A DNA stretch of 64,000 nucleotides from Phalacrocorax aristotelis (lineage: Eukaryota > Chordata > Aves > Suliformes > Phalacrocoracidae): contig NC_134280.1 of NCBI RefSeq assembly GCF_949628215.1, positions 434,001 to 498,000 of the forward strand, written 5' to 3'. The notes under the pieces were generated by a model. It saw nothing but the letters and a program-made list of their open reading frames with translations. It was not told the origin of the DNA and did no database searches. The translations under genes were made by a program, and so were the position numbers. Below, piece by piece: positions 37,701-52,700 of this stretch; the stretch's first letter is position 1; every line of letters begins with the position of its first letter.

Positions 37701-40700
37701 CCCCTTGTACATACAAAGTGTTGTAAATTGTGGATACTCAAAATACAGCCACTTCCTTCTGAGACAAAGACTTTGTTAAAAACGTGGCATGTTTAATTCA
37801 CTCTGACCAGCTCCTCTGAGAAAAAAAGCTCCACTTTACCATCTGATCAAACACTGGGAACAGTACACAGGGCTGATAGACAATCAGCTTTCTGTTACCC
37901 ACAGAAAGGAGCTCTGCAATATTCTGGTTTACACAAGAGTCCTGCTAATATAGTTTGCATCAGTCATATTGCTAAGGGGCACAGAGCAGCGATGCTGGTC
38001 AAAGCCAGATGGGGTCCACAAGGCTGACTTAGTGCTGACCCTGCACGGCCCAGGAGCCATTACGTGTTCCTGTTCCTTAGTGCTCAGTTGTCCAGTTCTG
38101 AGAGGTTTTATTACTACTGAATAAACACAATGCCCGATCAAGCCCAGCGCTGAGCTTAGCTAACAGAACCCCTAACAGAGGGGTTGGCACAGCCGTACCC
38201 GAGTAAGTCTGCAGAGAGCCAGGTCCTCTCAACTGACACTTGCTTTGCAGTCCTATTCAAGAAAATCCCACTGGCTAGGTAACTGCTCGGCAGGCCAAGT
38301 TTTCCTTACAACCTACCTAATGGCCACGCTAGATATCATTAACAGCTCTTGTAACACATCCTGACAAAGGTGCTAACATGTTCTGACTCTGAAAAGCTCT
38401 CAATATTCTATTAATCTTGTAGATATTTAAGAGGGAACAATTTTTTTCATTAGTACCATTTAACCTGAGCAGCCCCCACTGATGTGGGTACTGCGTGCGG
38501 CTGTAAAAGCCTCCAGAAGCTTTGGACAGCGAATACACTGCAAGAAAATGGCGGTACCAGCTGCCTCCGCCTTCCCAGTGTGATTCAGACTTGGTTAGCT
38601 GCTCCGATCAGGACTGCAAAAGCAGATACCTTTTTTATTTTTTTACTTTAAAAAAAAAAAAACACTTCCCACATTCTTAAGCACTTCAAATGGAATAGAG
38701 AAACAGTTTAGGTATGAGCTTTGTTGCCTACTTGCCTGTCACCTCTTCCTTTTGTTATGTTCACCAGCTTTTCTATTCCTCCAGTATCAGCAAGGGCTTT
38801 GGCATTTTCCATGTTCTTACTAGTGACCTCATGCAAAGCACAGCAGATTGCTGCTACAGTCTCATCAGACAATATGCTTGGACCATTGCCTCCTGGAAGT
38901 CGATTAACCAGATCTCGCATAGCATATTTACCTATAAAAACCCACGAACAGAAGCAAGTTAAAAAAAATACATTTTGGTACTTAAGATTTGAAATTCTAG
39001 ACTCATGACAAAACTGCATCTGAAAGCAATAAAAATAAACACAGGATCAAAACCATGGAAACCTTCCAAGAATTCACATTTTACACAGAGTCAAGAAAGA
39101 CTAGAGATATTTTTTTTTCCTTTTAGCTTAAAAATGTGACAAGTTGCATGTTTGCATTAAAACAGGAACATTTGTAAAACAGGAACTATTCAGAGAAAGC
39201 AGAATCATTCAAGGAAAAACATTACATTATTATGATTAAAGGATTGGTGCACATTCCTAGGCTTCATTTATGGGAGAGTTAAAAAACGTCCTTATAGTAA
39301 CTTGTAATTTTTTTTTTCTTTCTTTCAGACATTCTGTTCACGATATTTGTTATCCATAAGAGGTCAGATGTCAGCTCTTTCCGATTTCGTTTGCTGACTG
39401 ACGCACAGGAATAATCACCTCCAGTCAAAGGAAATTAACTAAAGCTAAGGGAATTTTTTTCCTGTTTATGCTGTGCTGTTAATGGAATGATTAATTGATT
39501 TTATTGAAGACATGCATTTGTACATAACAGTGAATAATGAATAAGCTTTACACAAAGCCATTAGCTATCTATTTGGATAACATGCCTGAGGGAAACAAAT
39601 ATCCAAAAAGGAATTCTGCACACAAAAGAAACAACTTATCAAACACACTGGAAAACTATCACCGACAAATGCTGTAGACAGTGGTACCCTGTCAATGCCA
39701 ATCTTTTACCGAGATCAACACACGCTTGCATATACCAGTTAATATTGTTAGCTGTTGGAGACACCAGTCTATTACTTACTTCAGAGTTTAGACTGTGTAA
39801 ACCCATCATTATTCCTGCTCCTACCAACAGCAGTAAAGTTGCATAAAACAGATGACTGGCACGGGGTAATTTATGACTCACTTTACATCTCAAAATACTC
39901 TGTACAAAGATTAGTTTCAGAGTGTATCTGGAAAGCCAATAGTTCTATCACAGTTAAGGCTTTGGCAGGGAGAGGGAACAGGTAGAGGTGCATTCCTGAA
40001 CTGAAAAGTTCTGCCAGAAAGGGAAAAAAGAATCCTGAAAAGAGAATATCGCCTGCGTATGGCATATATATGACTGGTGTTATAGAACAGAATTTTCTTT
40101 TCACTAATTTCTTACATCTGTAATACCTACATTGCAAGAAAACACATTCTGAACATCCAAGATGGAGAAGCTTCAAAAATATATAATAAAATTCTGTTCA
40201 CCTGCATTTATCTTTAGAGAATAATAATACTCTTAACAGTATGAAGAGGTGTTATGTACTTATCCCACTAGGCTACAAAACAAAAAATGCTTCTGTAACA
40301 AAAACGAAACTTTCTGAGATCATGATGTACGTTAGCAGGGTTCATTTAGGGCATACTGATCTGAAGCTGAGGGTGAGGCATGTTCAACACTTGCCATAAT
40401 AGACTGAGATTCCTGATTAAGGCAGGAAAAATGTTGTCTGAGGTTTTTTTAAATGCTAGATGAGAAGGGCACAGGGAATGCTTAAAGTATTAAATATTAA
40501 AATTGACAAAAGCGAAACATTAAGTTTTTCTAGGAAGCACCCTTGTTGATTACTTCAGCAAAGACATACACACTGCTCTGTATCTGGGCTTTTGTGGAAA
40601 TATTTTACTAGGAGAGGATTTCTTCCCTCTCTCCCTATCCAATACTATTAAACATTTACTGATGTACAAGCAGCAGAGCTGTCCTATCCTCTTAGAATAC

Positions 40701-43700
40701 ACAGGGGACCTTGAAACCCTCCGAGAAGGTTACCGTTTAGCTCCAAGGAAGCAGAGTTGTGTTTTCCGTCATATTCTTGTACTGACGGTTTCCTGCCTGG
40801 TTTAGTTTAGCTGAAGTGACTTCCATCCATTGTAAAGAGATTGCCATGCAAGATCACTAAAGGCAAACTAAAATGTCAATATTACTCTGAAAAGCTACCG
40901 CTGTCACAAAGATTAATTTCTGTGACACAACTGACACGATATAGTGAAATCAAGTATGCTATTTCTATTGGTGGGATCTCATCCTAGTGTGTTTTCAGTA
41001 CTAGGTCTAACATGTTGGTAGCGTGCTTTCTGCAGTCCGGTTCTGTACTTACCAATAAGCTCCTTATTACGAACATCTAGTGCCATATTCCTCAAGGCAG
41101 TTGCCACAGATGAAACAACTCTATCGTTATCCATTCTCAGCAGCTCCACAAGGATTGGTAGTCCTTTTTCTTTTCTTACGGCAGCTCGAATGTATGCTGC
41201 GAACTATAGTAAAACTCCAGTTACTCACAAATCTACTACCACATTCGGATTGAAATAATCTTACTAGATTGCAATTCTTAAGTACATTAGGGGACAGTTT
41301 CCAGAGAAAAGATGACATGTTAAACACGTATCTTTCTGTTATTATGAAGGGTTGGCTCTTTGTTGCTTTTGACTCATTCCTCTAACAAAGCGATGTTTAA
41401 AAAAGGTGGTCTAACAGACAAAATATCATAATAGGTGACAAATTATTGAAAAGGGAACAGGCTTGGGTTGCTTTTTTTTTTAAAGACTGATTTTATAATG
41501 GTCATAAAATGAAAAAGTCTCAGCTGTTTTTCTACAAGCAAAAGAGGCAATTAACATTTCTTTTTAATCTCTCTGTAACAAATAGATAACATTAATCAAG
41601 TGTTCTCATGTGGTGCTTTTGTAACATATAGTATGCAAGGGCCACAAGCAAGGACATAAGGAAATCAATAACACAAATAATAAAGCAAACACAAATAATT
41701 TATTTATGCTGGTCTTATTTTGAAAGTACCTTCCCACCAGAACTCACAGCTAGAAGATGCCAGAAGGTTATTTTGACCTAATATGCACTGGAAGAAAGAA
41801 TCTTCTGTTTATTTAAGGGAAATGGTACCAATTTCAAGGCCAGTTTCTGTATCGCTCTTCCTGTCTACCATCTTTGTCATTGCTTTTCACTGTGGAAATA
41901 ACATTACTGCAGCACATAAGGACTAATGATACACACTAGCGCGAAGGGCTCAGATGCGTACAAGAAAAGGCGTTCTTTCCAAAACACATTCCAATATGTT
42001 GTTAAAAAAAACAACAACCAAAAACAAACAGCTAAAATACAACAATAGGAGGAAGAGCAGCAGTTCACATACCTTCCAGTTGCCTGCAGAAAGATTCTGG
42101 AGAGATCCTGCAGAACCTTCTAGAGTAGCTGGGTTGGAGCTTTCTGCTAGAAGCGTTAGGTATGGCTTTACCACGGATGGGTGCCACAGCATTTCCACCC
42201 CTTTAGGAGACTTGGAAAATCCTGGTATAGGGCCAACTCCATCCCACTAAGACATGAACATGTATTTGTAACGACATGAAACCGCTATATTTTCATTCAA
42301 CATATGGCAGTTTTTCTTCAAGCTACATACTCCCCCCCATCATTAGCTAAACTGCAGTTGATAGATCTGTAATACAAGGAAAACAGCAAACCTGATCCTC
42401 CTGTGAAGTTTTTTTTTTCTTCTTCTTTTTTTTGCCCCAGCAACTTGGCTCTGAATCTTTGCTAGGCGATTCTTTTCCTAACAAGTCATCCAGTTCATTG
42501 ATTCCTAGCAGACGTGCCTGAGGTACCTCCAGTTCCAAACGGTAAGAAAGGTTTCTCAAGGTACACACGCAGTTTTCCACTGTCTGAAGCCCAACCAGAG
42601 ACATGTCATGTAATTAGTTACTTTCTTACAGAGCAATAAAGGAAACCAAACAAATTAAGTGGCATTTGGAGCACAAGGACTAAATTCTAATTCTGGGACT
42701 TGGGCGTTGCTTTATCTGCTTCTCTGGGAAAACTGCAGTCTCTCTCCTGATATCCTCAACTACGAAAATATTTGTAATGGTAATCTCTACTATAGCGGCT
42801 TACTTTTTAGTATTCTGAAAATGAGCACAAGAGCTTATTACTATTTTATTAAAGAATGACTACTTCAACACTGATGAAAATGAAAAGCACAGAACAGGTT
42901 ATACTGTATTATGCAACAGGATTTGATTGTGCATCGGTAAACTGGGGTTGCGAGGGAAGACCAGCTGAGCTAAGCACATCACAGTGCTAAATTATACTGT
43001 ATGAACCCCAAAAGATCCTATCAGACATACAGTTCAGCACTACAAATCACTTAGATGAAACGTGCACAGACCTTGCTGTCATAATCTGATGTGTTCACAC
43101 ACGTGTGGATCACATATAGCAGTGAATCAACCAGCCCTTCACAAGACCTCATCTGCTTCCGGGCTTCTTCACCTGCGGAGCTGAGATTCCTAAAGGGTTG
43201 GAGTGATAAAGGAGCATGGTGTATTCACAGACAGGCATACTACAGTCATTTTATTACATTGTTTGCAGAAGATTTTTATACAGCTGATTGATAACTGAGA
43301 AGTTAAAAGCAAACGCACCATTTTGTGCAGCAACCCACCCCCAATTCTTACAAAATGTAAATATGATTCAAAACTACAATTTCTAGATAGCATTGACTCA
43401 TTGACAAAAGCGGCCGTAATTACAGCCCCCTTGTCACAGACCTTTCTGTTCCAAGCCCACTCTGTTGCACAAGCCCAAGGCTATGGTCTGTATGGGCTCT
43501 AGAATAGATTGCTGAGCTCATCTGTGTTAGAAATACCCTTTGTTGCTTCTTTTTGAAACTGGATCCATCCCATGATCTGCTCTGTGGTGCAGCCAAGTTT
43601 GTAACAGTGCTGCACAGACGGAAGTATAAGTGTATAAGTTAGGGTGTAGGGAAAGGAAAAGGCTGCACTGTGCTTTAGAGTAAGCAGCAAAGGATGCGGG

Positions 43701-46700
43701 CAAAGCTTACACTGGCACTGGATGCACATTGAAAATGGTACTGCTGCTACAAAGATGCCACCGTCCCTGTCCAGAGGTGCTTTTTCTCTAGACATCATGT
43801 TTGCACTACTGTGCTAGCCAACCCCATGTTCAAAAGCAGTGTAAAACTCATCATCTGGAAAAACAACCCAATCAACAACAACAAAGTTGTTTATGAAAAC
43901 GTTCTGCAGTTTAGAAGGGCTACCAGCAAATAAAAAGCAATTCCAGTCCTGTTTAGACATCAGAGTAAGGCCACTGTGTTTAATGAAACACAATTTGAAA
44001 TCTAATAGATTAAAAGTATGAAGAAGCCTACAAACGGAACAGAAATAGCTCATATATTACCCCTGGCCCTTGAACTCTCCTTTATTTTTGCTTATTATTT
44101 TGAATACTTTTTTTTCTTCTCACTGCTGTTTGAGAAATCCACAAAGGCAATACTCAAACAGTTCTTTACTGATATGTATGCATATGCAAACATAATTATT
44201 TAAATGTATACAACACAAAAAAATCACCAAATGCACAATTTTTTTTCCTAAATAATATTCATCAGGCCTACACACAATACATAAATTGCAGTAATTAATA
44301 GGGGAACAGTGTGATGATGGTAAATTATAAAACAAGCAAACAAAAACCAACCAGAATTTAACCACTAGCTGTAATAGTTAGCATCTCCTAGTGACTAACT
44401 TTATGCTTTCAATATTTTTCTAATATGGAAAAAACCCCTAAATGCAAAAGCCGCCTACATGATAGAACTATACGTTATTTATAGAACAACAAATCTTTGT
44501 TGTAAAAATTACATTATAAAACGGACCTGTTGGATAACATGATTACTCTGTAAAAGGGAGTCTTCTAGAACAGAAGATTACCTTAGGCATCCTGTAGTAT
44601 TGCGTAGAACTAGGGAAGTCTGAAATTTAATTTTATGATCATCATCAAAGGAAGAACTGTTCCATCCAGAGTGTGGCACTATCACAGTGTTTGTTAGTGT
44701 TGACAGAGCATCTCTAATGATTGTCATCTTTACTGCGTCGCATGAAGACAAGTTCCAGAGAACCCCTTAAGAAAAGATTTCCATTGCAGTAAAGTCGGAA
44801 AAGACTCGGCAAACAAATATAAAGCAACATTAACAACTTAAAAGACGTCACTTTGAACAGGAGAAAGACAATTTACCTATGCAAAACCAAAAGAAGTATA
44901 ATTAGTCTGCAGTGTAACTTTAATATGATTCCGACATCATTGGTCAATAGTGGTCAAAGCGGCCATTAAAAGATGCACTTTACAGACTGAAGGAAATATT
45001 TCTAAATTCAGGTTACAGTGGTTCAGCAGCCTGCACTCTAGCTGTCTGGCTGCGGCATAAGCTCTTGGATGAAAGAGTGGGAGTGCGAGATGATAATCAG
45101 AATAACCCTAACAGATCGGCAGATAGGTCTCCCACAATACTGAGAAGGAAAATATGCGTGTCAGTGAGTAAATACTCTTCTCTTTTCCAAAGGAAAAATC
45201 CTCAGCAGAAACACATGCAGACTGACATGAGATGTTGCCTCCTTCCTTTCTTTCCTGAGGTACAGCTCCTTCTGCTACCTGAGAGGAGGGGGGAAGTCCC
45301 CACTGCACCACAGGAGCCTAGAGGAATACTCCCTACGAGCACACAAACTCCCTTCATTTGCAAAACACCTTTCCATCTTCCTGAAACATGTGCCTCGGAG
45401 CTCACTTATCTCCCTCATGCTACTATCTTTCTTAGGTATCTAAAGATCGATCCTATTCTGACTACCTGTACTAGGAAGAAAAATCTGTCTTTTTTCATAG
45501 TATGCCAGGCAACAGGCCAAACCAGTGCAAGCTGGTATAAACACACCACAGCAGACACTTCTGTTCCCAGAGGTTACTAACGGATTTGCCAGATTAATCC
45601 AGCACAAAACTTCATAGAAAACAAAAAATGGAAGTCGTAGTCATTTACTGTTAACCAGAGTTTCACTGATGTCTGTCATCTATATGCACATTGGTAGGCG
45701 TGCAGGCGCAGCCACTGCAGCTGGAATGGAGTGGGGAACCAGTGACGCTGCTTCCCGAGCGTGCCTGGCAGGAATGGCACCCAACACTACTAGCTGGTTC
45801 CTCTCCCAGAGAATTCCCATGTAGAAGGAAAGGTGCAAATATTTAAATGAAAAGAAAAAATCTCTCTGAAGAAAGCAGCTGCTGGTAGCCTCCTTATAAT
45901 ACCTGTTCATACAGGCTATGCTTTGTACTTTGGACAACAGTACAGCCTGCAGTGGAAGGGCAGCTAAAACCAGGCAGCTATATCTCAGAAACAAAAATGC
46001 TCCTTAGAGATCCCATTGATGCTGCATGCCCTCTGTGAGTGTGCAACCTGATCCCTAGCGGTATTTTCATTTGTTGCCTCGTTAGTTCTAGCCAGGCAGC
46101 AGTCTGAGACAGGAAGGCATATTTATGAGAAGAGATAAGTCATTTTTCTGAACTCTTCATCCTAGTCAAATAAAGGCACGAACGTCTGACCTCTAAAGGG
46201 TGAGTCTTCAACAGCCCTGTAAGAAAGGGGTTTGGGAAAGGGAAGAAACAGATCATTATCCTGATTTAGATGAAACTTGGAGATTAAAGTTATAAACTAC
46301 TTCTTGAAAAGGAACATGGAAGAGATTTGTCAATATTCTTAAGAGAGAGGTTGTTTACATTGGAAAACTCTACAACTTTGCAGGCAGAAGTTAACAGCTA
46401 AAGAAAGGTCACAGGAGTACAAGAGCAAAAATGAAGGAGAACCCAAAGCTATGGACATCATGGCTGAAGGATCATCAGCGCTTCGCAAACATGAGGTCTC
46501 GGGAAAAAAATTCTGGAAAAAATGACAAAGAAGGTAGATTGGCAGATGGGTGGGAGCCATTAAAGAGTTTTCAGTAAAGGTCCCAAGTGTGTGACATGAT
46601 ATGATCCTAGATCAGGCAGAACCTAGAAAGCCAGTACCCTGAAAGAAGGAATGCAAGATGAACAATGCGGGGGTGGGGATACAGTTTTGGGTGGGTTTTT

Positions 46701-49700
46701 TTATCCCCAATGATAAACATGGGAAGAATGGCCTGCACCGATATTACTGCCTTCTTGCATTGGGTGCCTGGGATATTAGATACTGAAGTGCAGAGCTGAA
46801 CATACAAAAGCTAACGCAAAAACACTACAAAAACGTTCTTCCTGGAAACTATAGCAAGAAGGCTAGAGTATTTTTACATTCACCTATTAGCCTAATGAAA
46901 CAGCTAGCCCTCTTTTATCCTCCGGCAGAACTCTAAGAGTTCCCTACCCTGCAGAGTCTTCTTACGTGACATGCAGATACAGAAGTATGAGATGTGACAA
47001 ATTATCAGCAGAGCTGTATATGGAAGTAAAATGCTAAACATGGCATTTAATAATCTTTTTCATCATGAAACACAGCTTAAAGTTCATCTAAATTCTCAGC
47101 AGGTACTCATCTTACTCTAAATATTTTCCTCACCATACAGTATTTTACTAATTGTAAAGTATAGCTGTGTACACTCAGCAAAAAATATTAAACAGCATTC
47201 CTACGATAGCCCAGTAAAATTGCTACTATAAACCACACAGTTTTCAGTTTGACTAGATCTGGAACGTTTAGTTGCCTCAGAAATAAATTATGGGGGGACA
47301 AGACAGTAAATGTTAAAAGAGTTAACAAAACCAAAAATTTGTGACAGCAGAAGTTTTTACTATAGCCACGCAAAAATAGGAAAGAAAAATCTTTGCATGA
47401 AACATCCTCTTTTTCTCTTCAGTAAAACAATTAAGGGGGGCTCCGCATGGGGATATATATGTGAGGAGATTTATGACTGTCTTGATTTCTAGTTATGACA
47501 CAGGCAGCCAAAGTACTTAACATGTCATACAGTGGTTCCTGGAGATTCTTAGCTCTGTGGCTTAGCTCACACACGAAGGTTGCTTGAGTATTTGGATGCA
47601 GATTATGGTTGCTAACTTGGCTGTGCTTGAATAACACCACTTTCTTCAGCAGCTCACCTACCTCAGAGACAGACTTCTTGGCCATTGGGCAAAGATTGTA
47701 CAATGAACTCTCCTAAGAGCCAAAGCACCCTCACAAACCTTGCTAGTCATGTAAGAGTTTTCTGAATACAATTACACTACATACAAAACATCTCCTAGCT
47801 AACCTACAGTGGTCAATAGCAATGGATCATGCACACACTGGAGGGATCGTACAGGACCATGCAGCAGTTGGATATAAGAATTCAGTAGAACAGCAGCCTG
47901 GGGAGTCTCAGCTGATGCAGCTAAAGACACCATTGCAAGGACTCTTGCAATAGAGCCTCCTGTCACAATCTGGAAGTGACAAACCATTGCGTTCAAGTAA
48001 TCTGCTCTCCGGGTGTTACTGTATGCCAAGACCCACAAAAGCTAGGGTTTGGGTTTTTTTTTTTAAAAACACACTGTCTGTGAGTATCCATGCAGTAAGC
48101 AAATGTTGTACCACACCTGTGCCGTTTGCTTCTTGTTCCTCTTAGCTGTCCCACTGACACTGCATGAACAGCAGCCTGCTGTGACTCTCACTCCTTCCTC
48201 TGCCTGCTACATCTTGCCATCAACCACCTCTTCACACCTGATCCAGGCTTCTGAAAACGGACTGGATATGCAACCAAGGACAAGTAAACCAAACCCACTG
48301 TCTGCTTCAACAGAAACTTTTGAAGATTTCAAAGAATACATGCCCAGATACTTCCTTTTTAATTATTCCTCACACCACCTGTTTATTATACACATCTTGG
48401 TGTTCAGGTATCCTCTTCCCAGAGTTTCCGATCCTCACCAAATGATGACAGAAATCTGATTTTTCCGCTTCCCAACTCCAGGCTCTTAAATCTAATTTTT
48501 TCCAGCCTTGCACAAGATGGTAAACCTCCAACTCATACTTGTTAGATTTGTTTCTCCTGCTCTCCTCTCCTTCTGTGCTCTCAATAGCTAATGTACAGGA
48601 GCAAGCCCGTATTCTCCAACACAAGAAGCACTTGCTTTTACCAGTAAGAGTTTACCTTCTTACAGAAATGAATGGGTTTCTGGCACCTCTGATGGAACTG
48701 CCCCATCGAGAGTCACGAGTCAGCAGGCAGGAATAGGTGCGTACGCACAGAACACCGCTGCAGCGTAACACAGCCCTTCTGGCCACACAACAGTTCCTCC
48801 GGAACCGTTACCTCACCTGTTCAATGTCCCCGGTATTTTTAGACTTCCTGTGTGACAGAACACCTGCTTAATTTTTTTGCTTACATCTGGACTTCTTACT
48901 TGTACCCACGGTCTGGTTACTTGTTAAATCACCTGCAATTTCACAGACATCTTCCCTCTGTGAAAATTATACCTTTCCTTCCAGTAGTTTGCTTTTTGCT
49001 GTTTACAAATGAATTTATTATTTTGTTATATCTCATTCACAATCTGATAATCCTGAGGAACTAAAGAGGGAAAATCTACAGCAATGGATATTTCACATGT
49101 TAAAGTGTTCAGAGATTCCTGATACTTTTAATACCCTCACAGACCCATTTTAGAGCCATTATTTATGACTTTTAACTCCAGCTGCTGTACAGCAAGACAT
49201 CCAGTAACAAAAGTGAATTGCTTACAAACTGGGAAATAATAATTTTTAAAAAAAAAAAACAAAAGTACACTTCAAAGTTGTTGTGTAAGATTTTTTTCTA
49301 AAAGTTTTGAGTGATTCTCAAAATTGTTTATGGCTTCACCAAACTTTGTCTTGCATTACATTTACACACTCAAAATGAGCTGAAGTTTACTTATTCTTCA
49401 GTTTTACCAGTTTGATCATAGAAACATTAATGTTGGAGAAGAACTCCAAGATCAAGTCCGACTGTCAATCACATAAAGCAAGCTATTTCACATACATATC
49501 GATTTCATACCATAAATCTGTGACTGTATGCCCTCGCTAAAAATACTTCAGGTGTAATTAACAGTGAGAAATCAGAATGCTTCACTGGCCTATAGCTTTA
49601 AGTTTTTGAAACCATATTTTATGCCATTTGACATACCACGTGCCCAGGCATTGCTGGACAATGCAAGTTAGCGCCAGCAGCATTCGCTAGACCCAAAAGG

Positions 49701-52700
49701 GACCCTGCCTTGCCTTCAGAGGAACACTAACTCAGATCCTTGCTAAGAAACTGTAAGAGAACAGCCAGCAGCATCTCTTTTTCATTGTGGGCACAACAGC
49801 ACAGACTGAAAAGACTAGCTAGAGGACCTCCCTAAGCTCGATCCCTCCAAGAAACCCGTTAGACTTTCACAAATACTAACTTGCCCAGGAGGATCAGCCT
49901 GGGAGTGTTTGAAGAGCAAACTGCTAGAGTTCCACTCAGCAAGTATGTCAGAACTTGCCCAGAAGCTGGACTCTCACGGAGGTAGCTTGATGAAATGATG
50001 AATGATTTATTACTCCTGTGTTCATTATGTGAAGGCAAAAGCTCTCACCACCACACTCCACTTCTGAACTGGGAGAAGTCTTCAGCTCTTTATTTCACAA
50101 AGTAGAACTGTGTATTACACAGCCTTTAGTCTTCATGTTAAAAAATGAGAATAGCATCTGATTATTTGTAGAGTGCTTATTTCAAGATAATTACAACCAA
50201 ATTTAGTGCTTAATAGAAAGAAACGCTGATGCCAAAAGTAGTAATAATTTGGGAAGTTGCCATTCAAAGATAAGGAAAACGGTGGTAGGAGCTGATACAA
50301 TGCTGTACTAAAGTAAGGTCTAAGAGACTTCGGGGACTGAAGTATAATTTTCTGTGTCATTTAAATAACAGCTCCTGTTTATTCCTCGTTGTGGAGGTAC
50401 ACTTGAAAATAAGTATTTAACTGTTACAGAATCATCTGCCAAGGTCCAAAGAGACAGTTTGAAACCATAGGCAGAGGATGAATTTTCAAAACTTATTTTT
50501 CAACAGCTTTTAGCTGCAGCTTCCATCATTCTGGGAGACTGGTGAACACTATGTTCACAAACAACTCTGCCTAGCAAGGGGAGTGCTAAGTCCAGGTACC
50601 TACCTAAGCAGATCTCTGTGGTCCCTAGTATCTCTGGGTTTGGGAGGAGAGGAACTTCTGCTTGCTACTCAGGGTACGCTTGAGTTTGTGTGTAATTCAA
50701 CTGATTGCTTCAGCTGGCCTTGGGGTTCTTGCTTAGTCTGTGAGTGTACTATAAAATACAGCAGAAAAATCACAAACCACTCTTAGTGCCTGACATTGCC
50801 TAGAGGTGAGGAAAACCTGAGAAGACAAGGCTAAAGTTCAAAAGATACCAGCATTACCAAGTGTGGACAATTCATAATGGAGGAAGGAAATCGGCAGGGA
50901 CAGCACCAGGGCGGAGGGGGGGCGGGAATTATCAGCAAGCTTTGCAGCAGAGTTTAAAACGTCATATAAAAATCTTCTGTAGTTCTAATAAAAATAGGGA
51001 CATCTTTTTGGATCAGGGATTGCCTGCCCTATTTTTGGCTGAAATTCTGACCCTTACAGCTCTCAGAGACAACCATGCTAAAACAACATTTCTGTGAGCG
51101 TTGTCCAAAATAATTCTACTCAGGAAATTAAAGTAAGTAGCATGATAAAGCTGACAGCCTTACCTACATGAAAATTTGCAGTTGCTATCACTGACAAAAC
51201 TGCTTTGGTATTAGCAATGGTTGGACATTTCTGTCATAAAATCTGTTTTAGACAGGACAGAGAATTTACCTTGATGTTTGCATCTAAAGTGACAAGGAAC
51301 ACACATCTTCAACAAACACAAATCCCCATCTCCAAAGTTTTAGCCAGTCACTTAAATTGATTCAATTATAAGAATAAAAATTAGGACAACACTTAAGGAA
51401 TGTGTCTGCCTCCTCAAAAACAAAGAAACTTACCACGTCATGTTTAATATTACCTAGTATAGCAAAATACCTAGATTTCTGGCTCTTGAATCAAATATTC
51501 TAGCATAAATATTAAAAAATGATAAAAACATATCCCTGATTTAACTGTAGATAAAATGCTTTTAAATAGCTTTTAAATAAATGCTTTTAATATTTTAATT
51601 TTAAATAAAATGCTTTTAAATCACATATCAAGCTGTGCAAGCCACTTCGATGAGCCAGAATATGTTTTCCTCTAAAGAAGCTGAATGGGAGAGAAAAAAA
51701 ATAGTTCAAGATCCTGTGGGAAGATGAAAGCAGAATGAAGATGCTCAACACATTGTTCAGAGATACAATTTAAGTTTAAAGATGTAGATCTACATCTTCT
51801 ATAAGACGGGGTCCCAATAAAGTCACTGTAAGAATCCTAATAGCTTTAATAAAAGCGTCTGGATGGAAAGTGTATAGGTGCATGCGCTAGTCTTAAAACT
51901 GGCAAACTTTAGGGACTATACATTGGAGTACTGACAGAGCCAGGCGAGCCCTTTACGTTCGCTAACAGAAGTTACTCACCAAGGGTACTTCAGAGCTCCC
52001 TCTTGTGTTTCTCCTACCCTGAAACAATTTTTTAGAACTGATGCAGCATCACAAATCAGGGTGTCAGGTAAACATTTGTCACGCAGGCTGACATTTTTGG
52101 GGGTTGTTTTGGTGTGGTGTGCCCATCCGTGTCGCCCCCCCTCCAAGGATTCAAAAAGTATTTAGAGAACAATGGAGAAAAGGATTCTTCTCAAGAAGGA
52201 AATTACTATTAAAAGGAAAAAGGACAAGACTCTGGAGTAACACAGTCCTCTTTTCAGTCTTTACTTGGAACATATCCGGAGGTTCAAAGACCTGTGATGA
52301 GGAAACGTCTGCCAGTTAGGTCCAGAGATCAAACTCCACATGCCAGCTATGCCACTCCCTGCAATACCGGCAGGCACTAACTGCTGATCTGGCTGTATAC
52401 CGAGAAGACAACTTGGGTGAACTTCTGTGAGGATGATGACATAAGCTTGAACTAACTCTGACAATGTACCAAAAAATTATGTAGAAACAAAAAGAGATCT
52501 CCAGACTTAGGCTGCAAGAGAGCCCAGGCTATGCTGACTGCAGCGCAGAAACATCACCAGACAGCATAAACCAGTGCGTGCCCCTCGTGCCCCCTGCCAG
52601 GGAACAGGGCTCTTGTACACAGTCAGGAAGGCCCCAGGGATATTTCTGCTGCCCGCTGCCGAAGCCATTCTGGAATGTGAAACACAGGAGCCTCCGGAAA

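Noticed and set aside
41127..41327. Minus-strand open frame overlapping a PKP4 exon
   Set aside because: Wrong frame: the armadillo exon 41053-41203 is read in a different frame that matches PKP4.
45065..45580. Plus-strand open frame of 171 codons in the long PKP4 intron
   Set aside because: Antisense to the gene, no known domain, no splice signals that connect it to anything.
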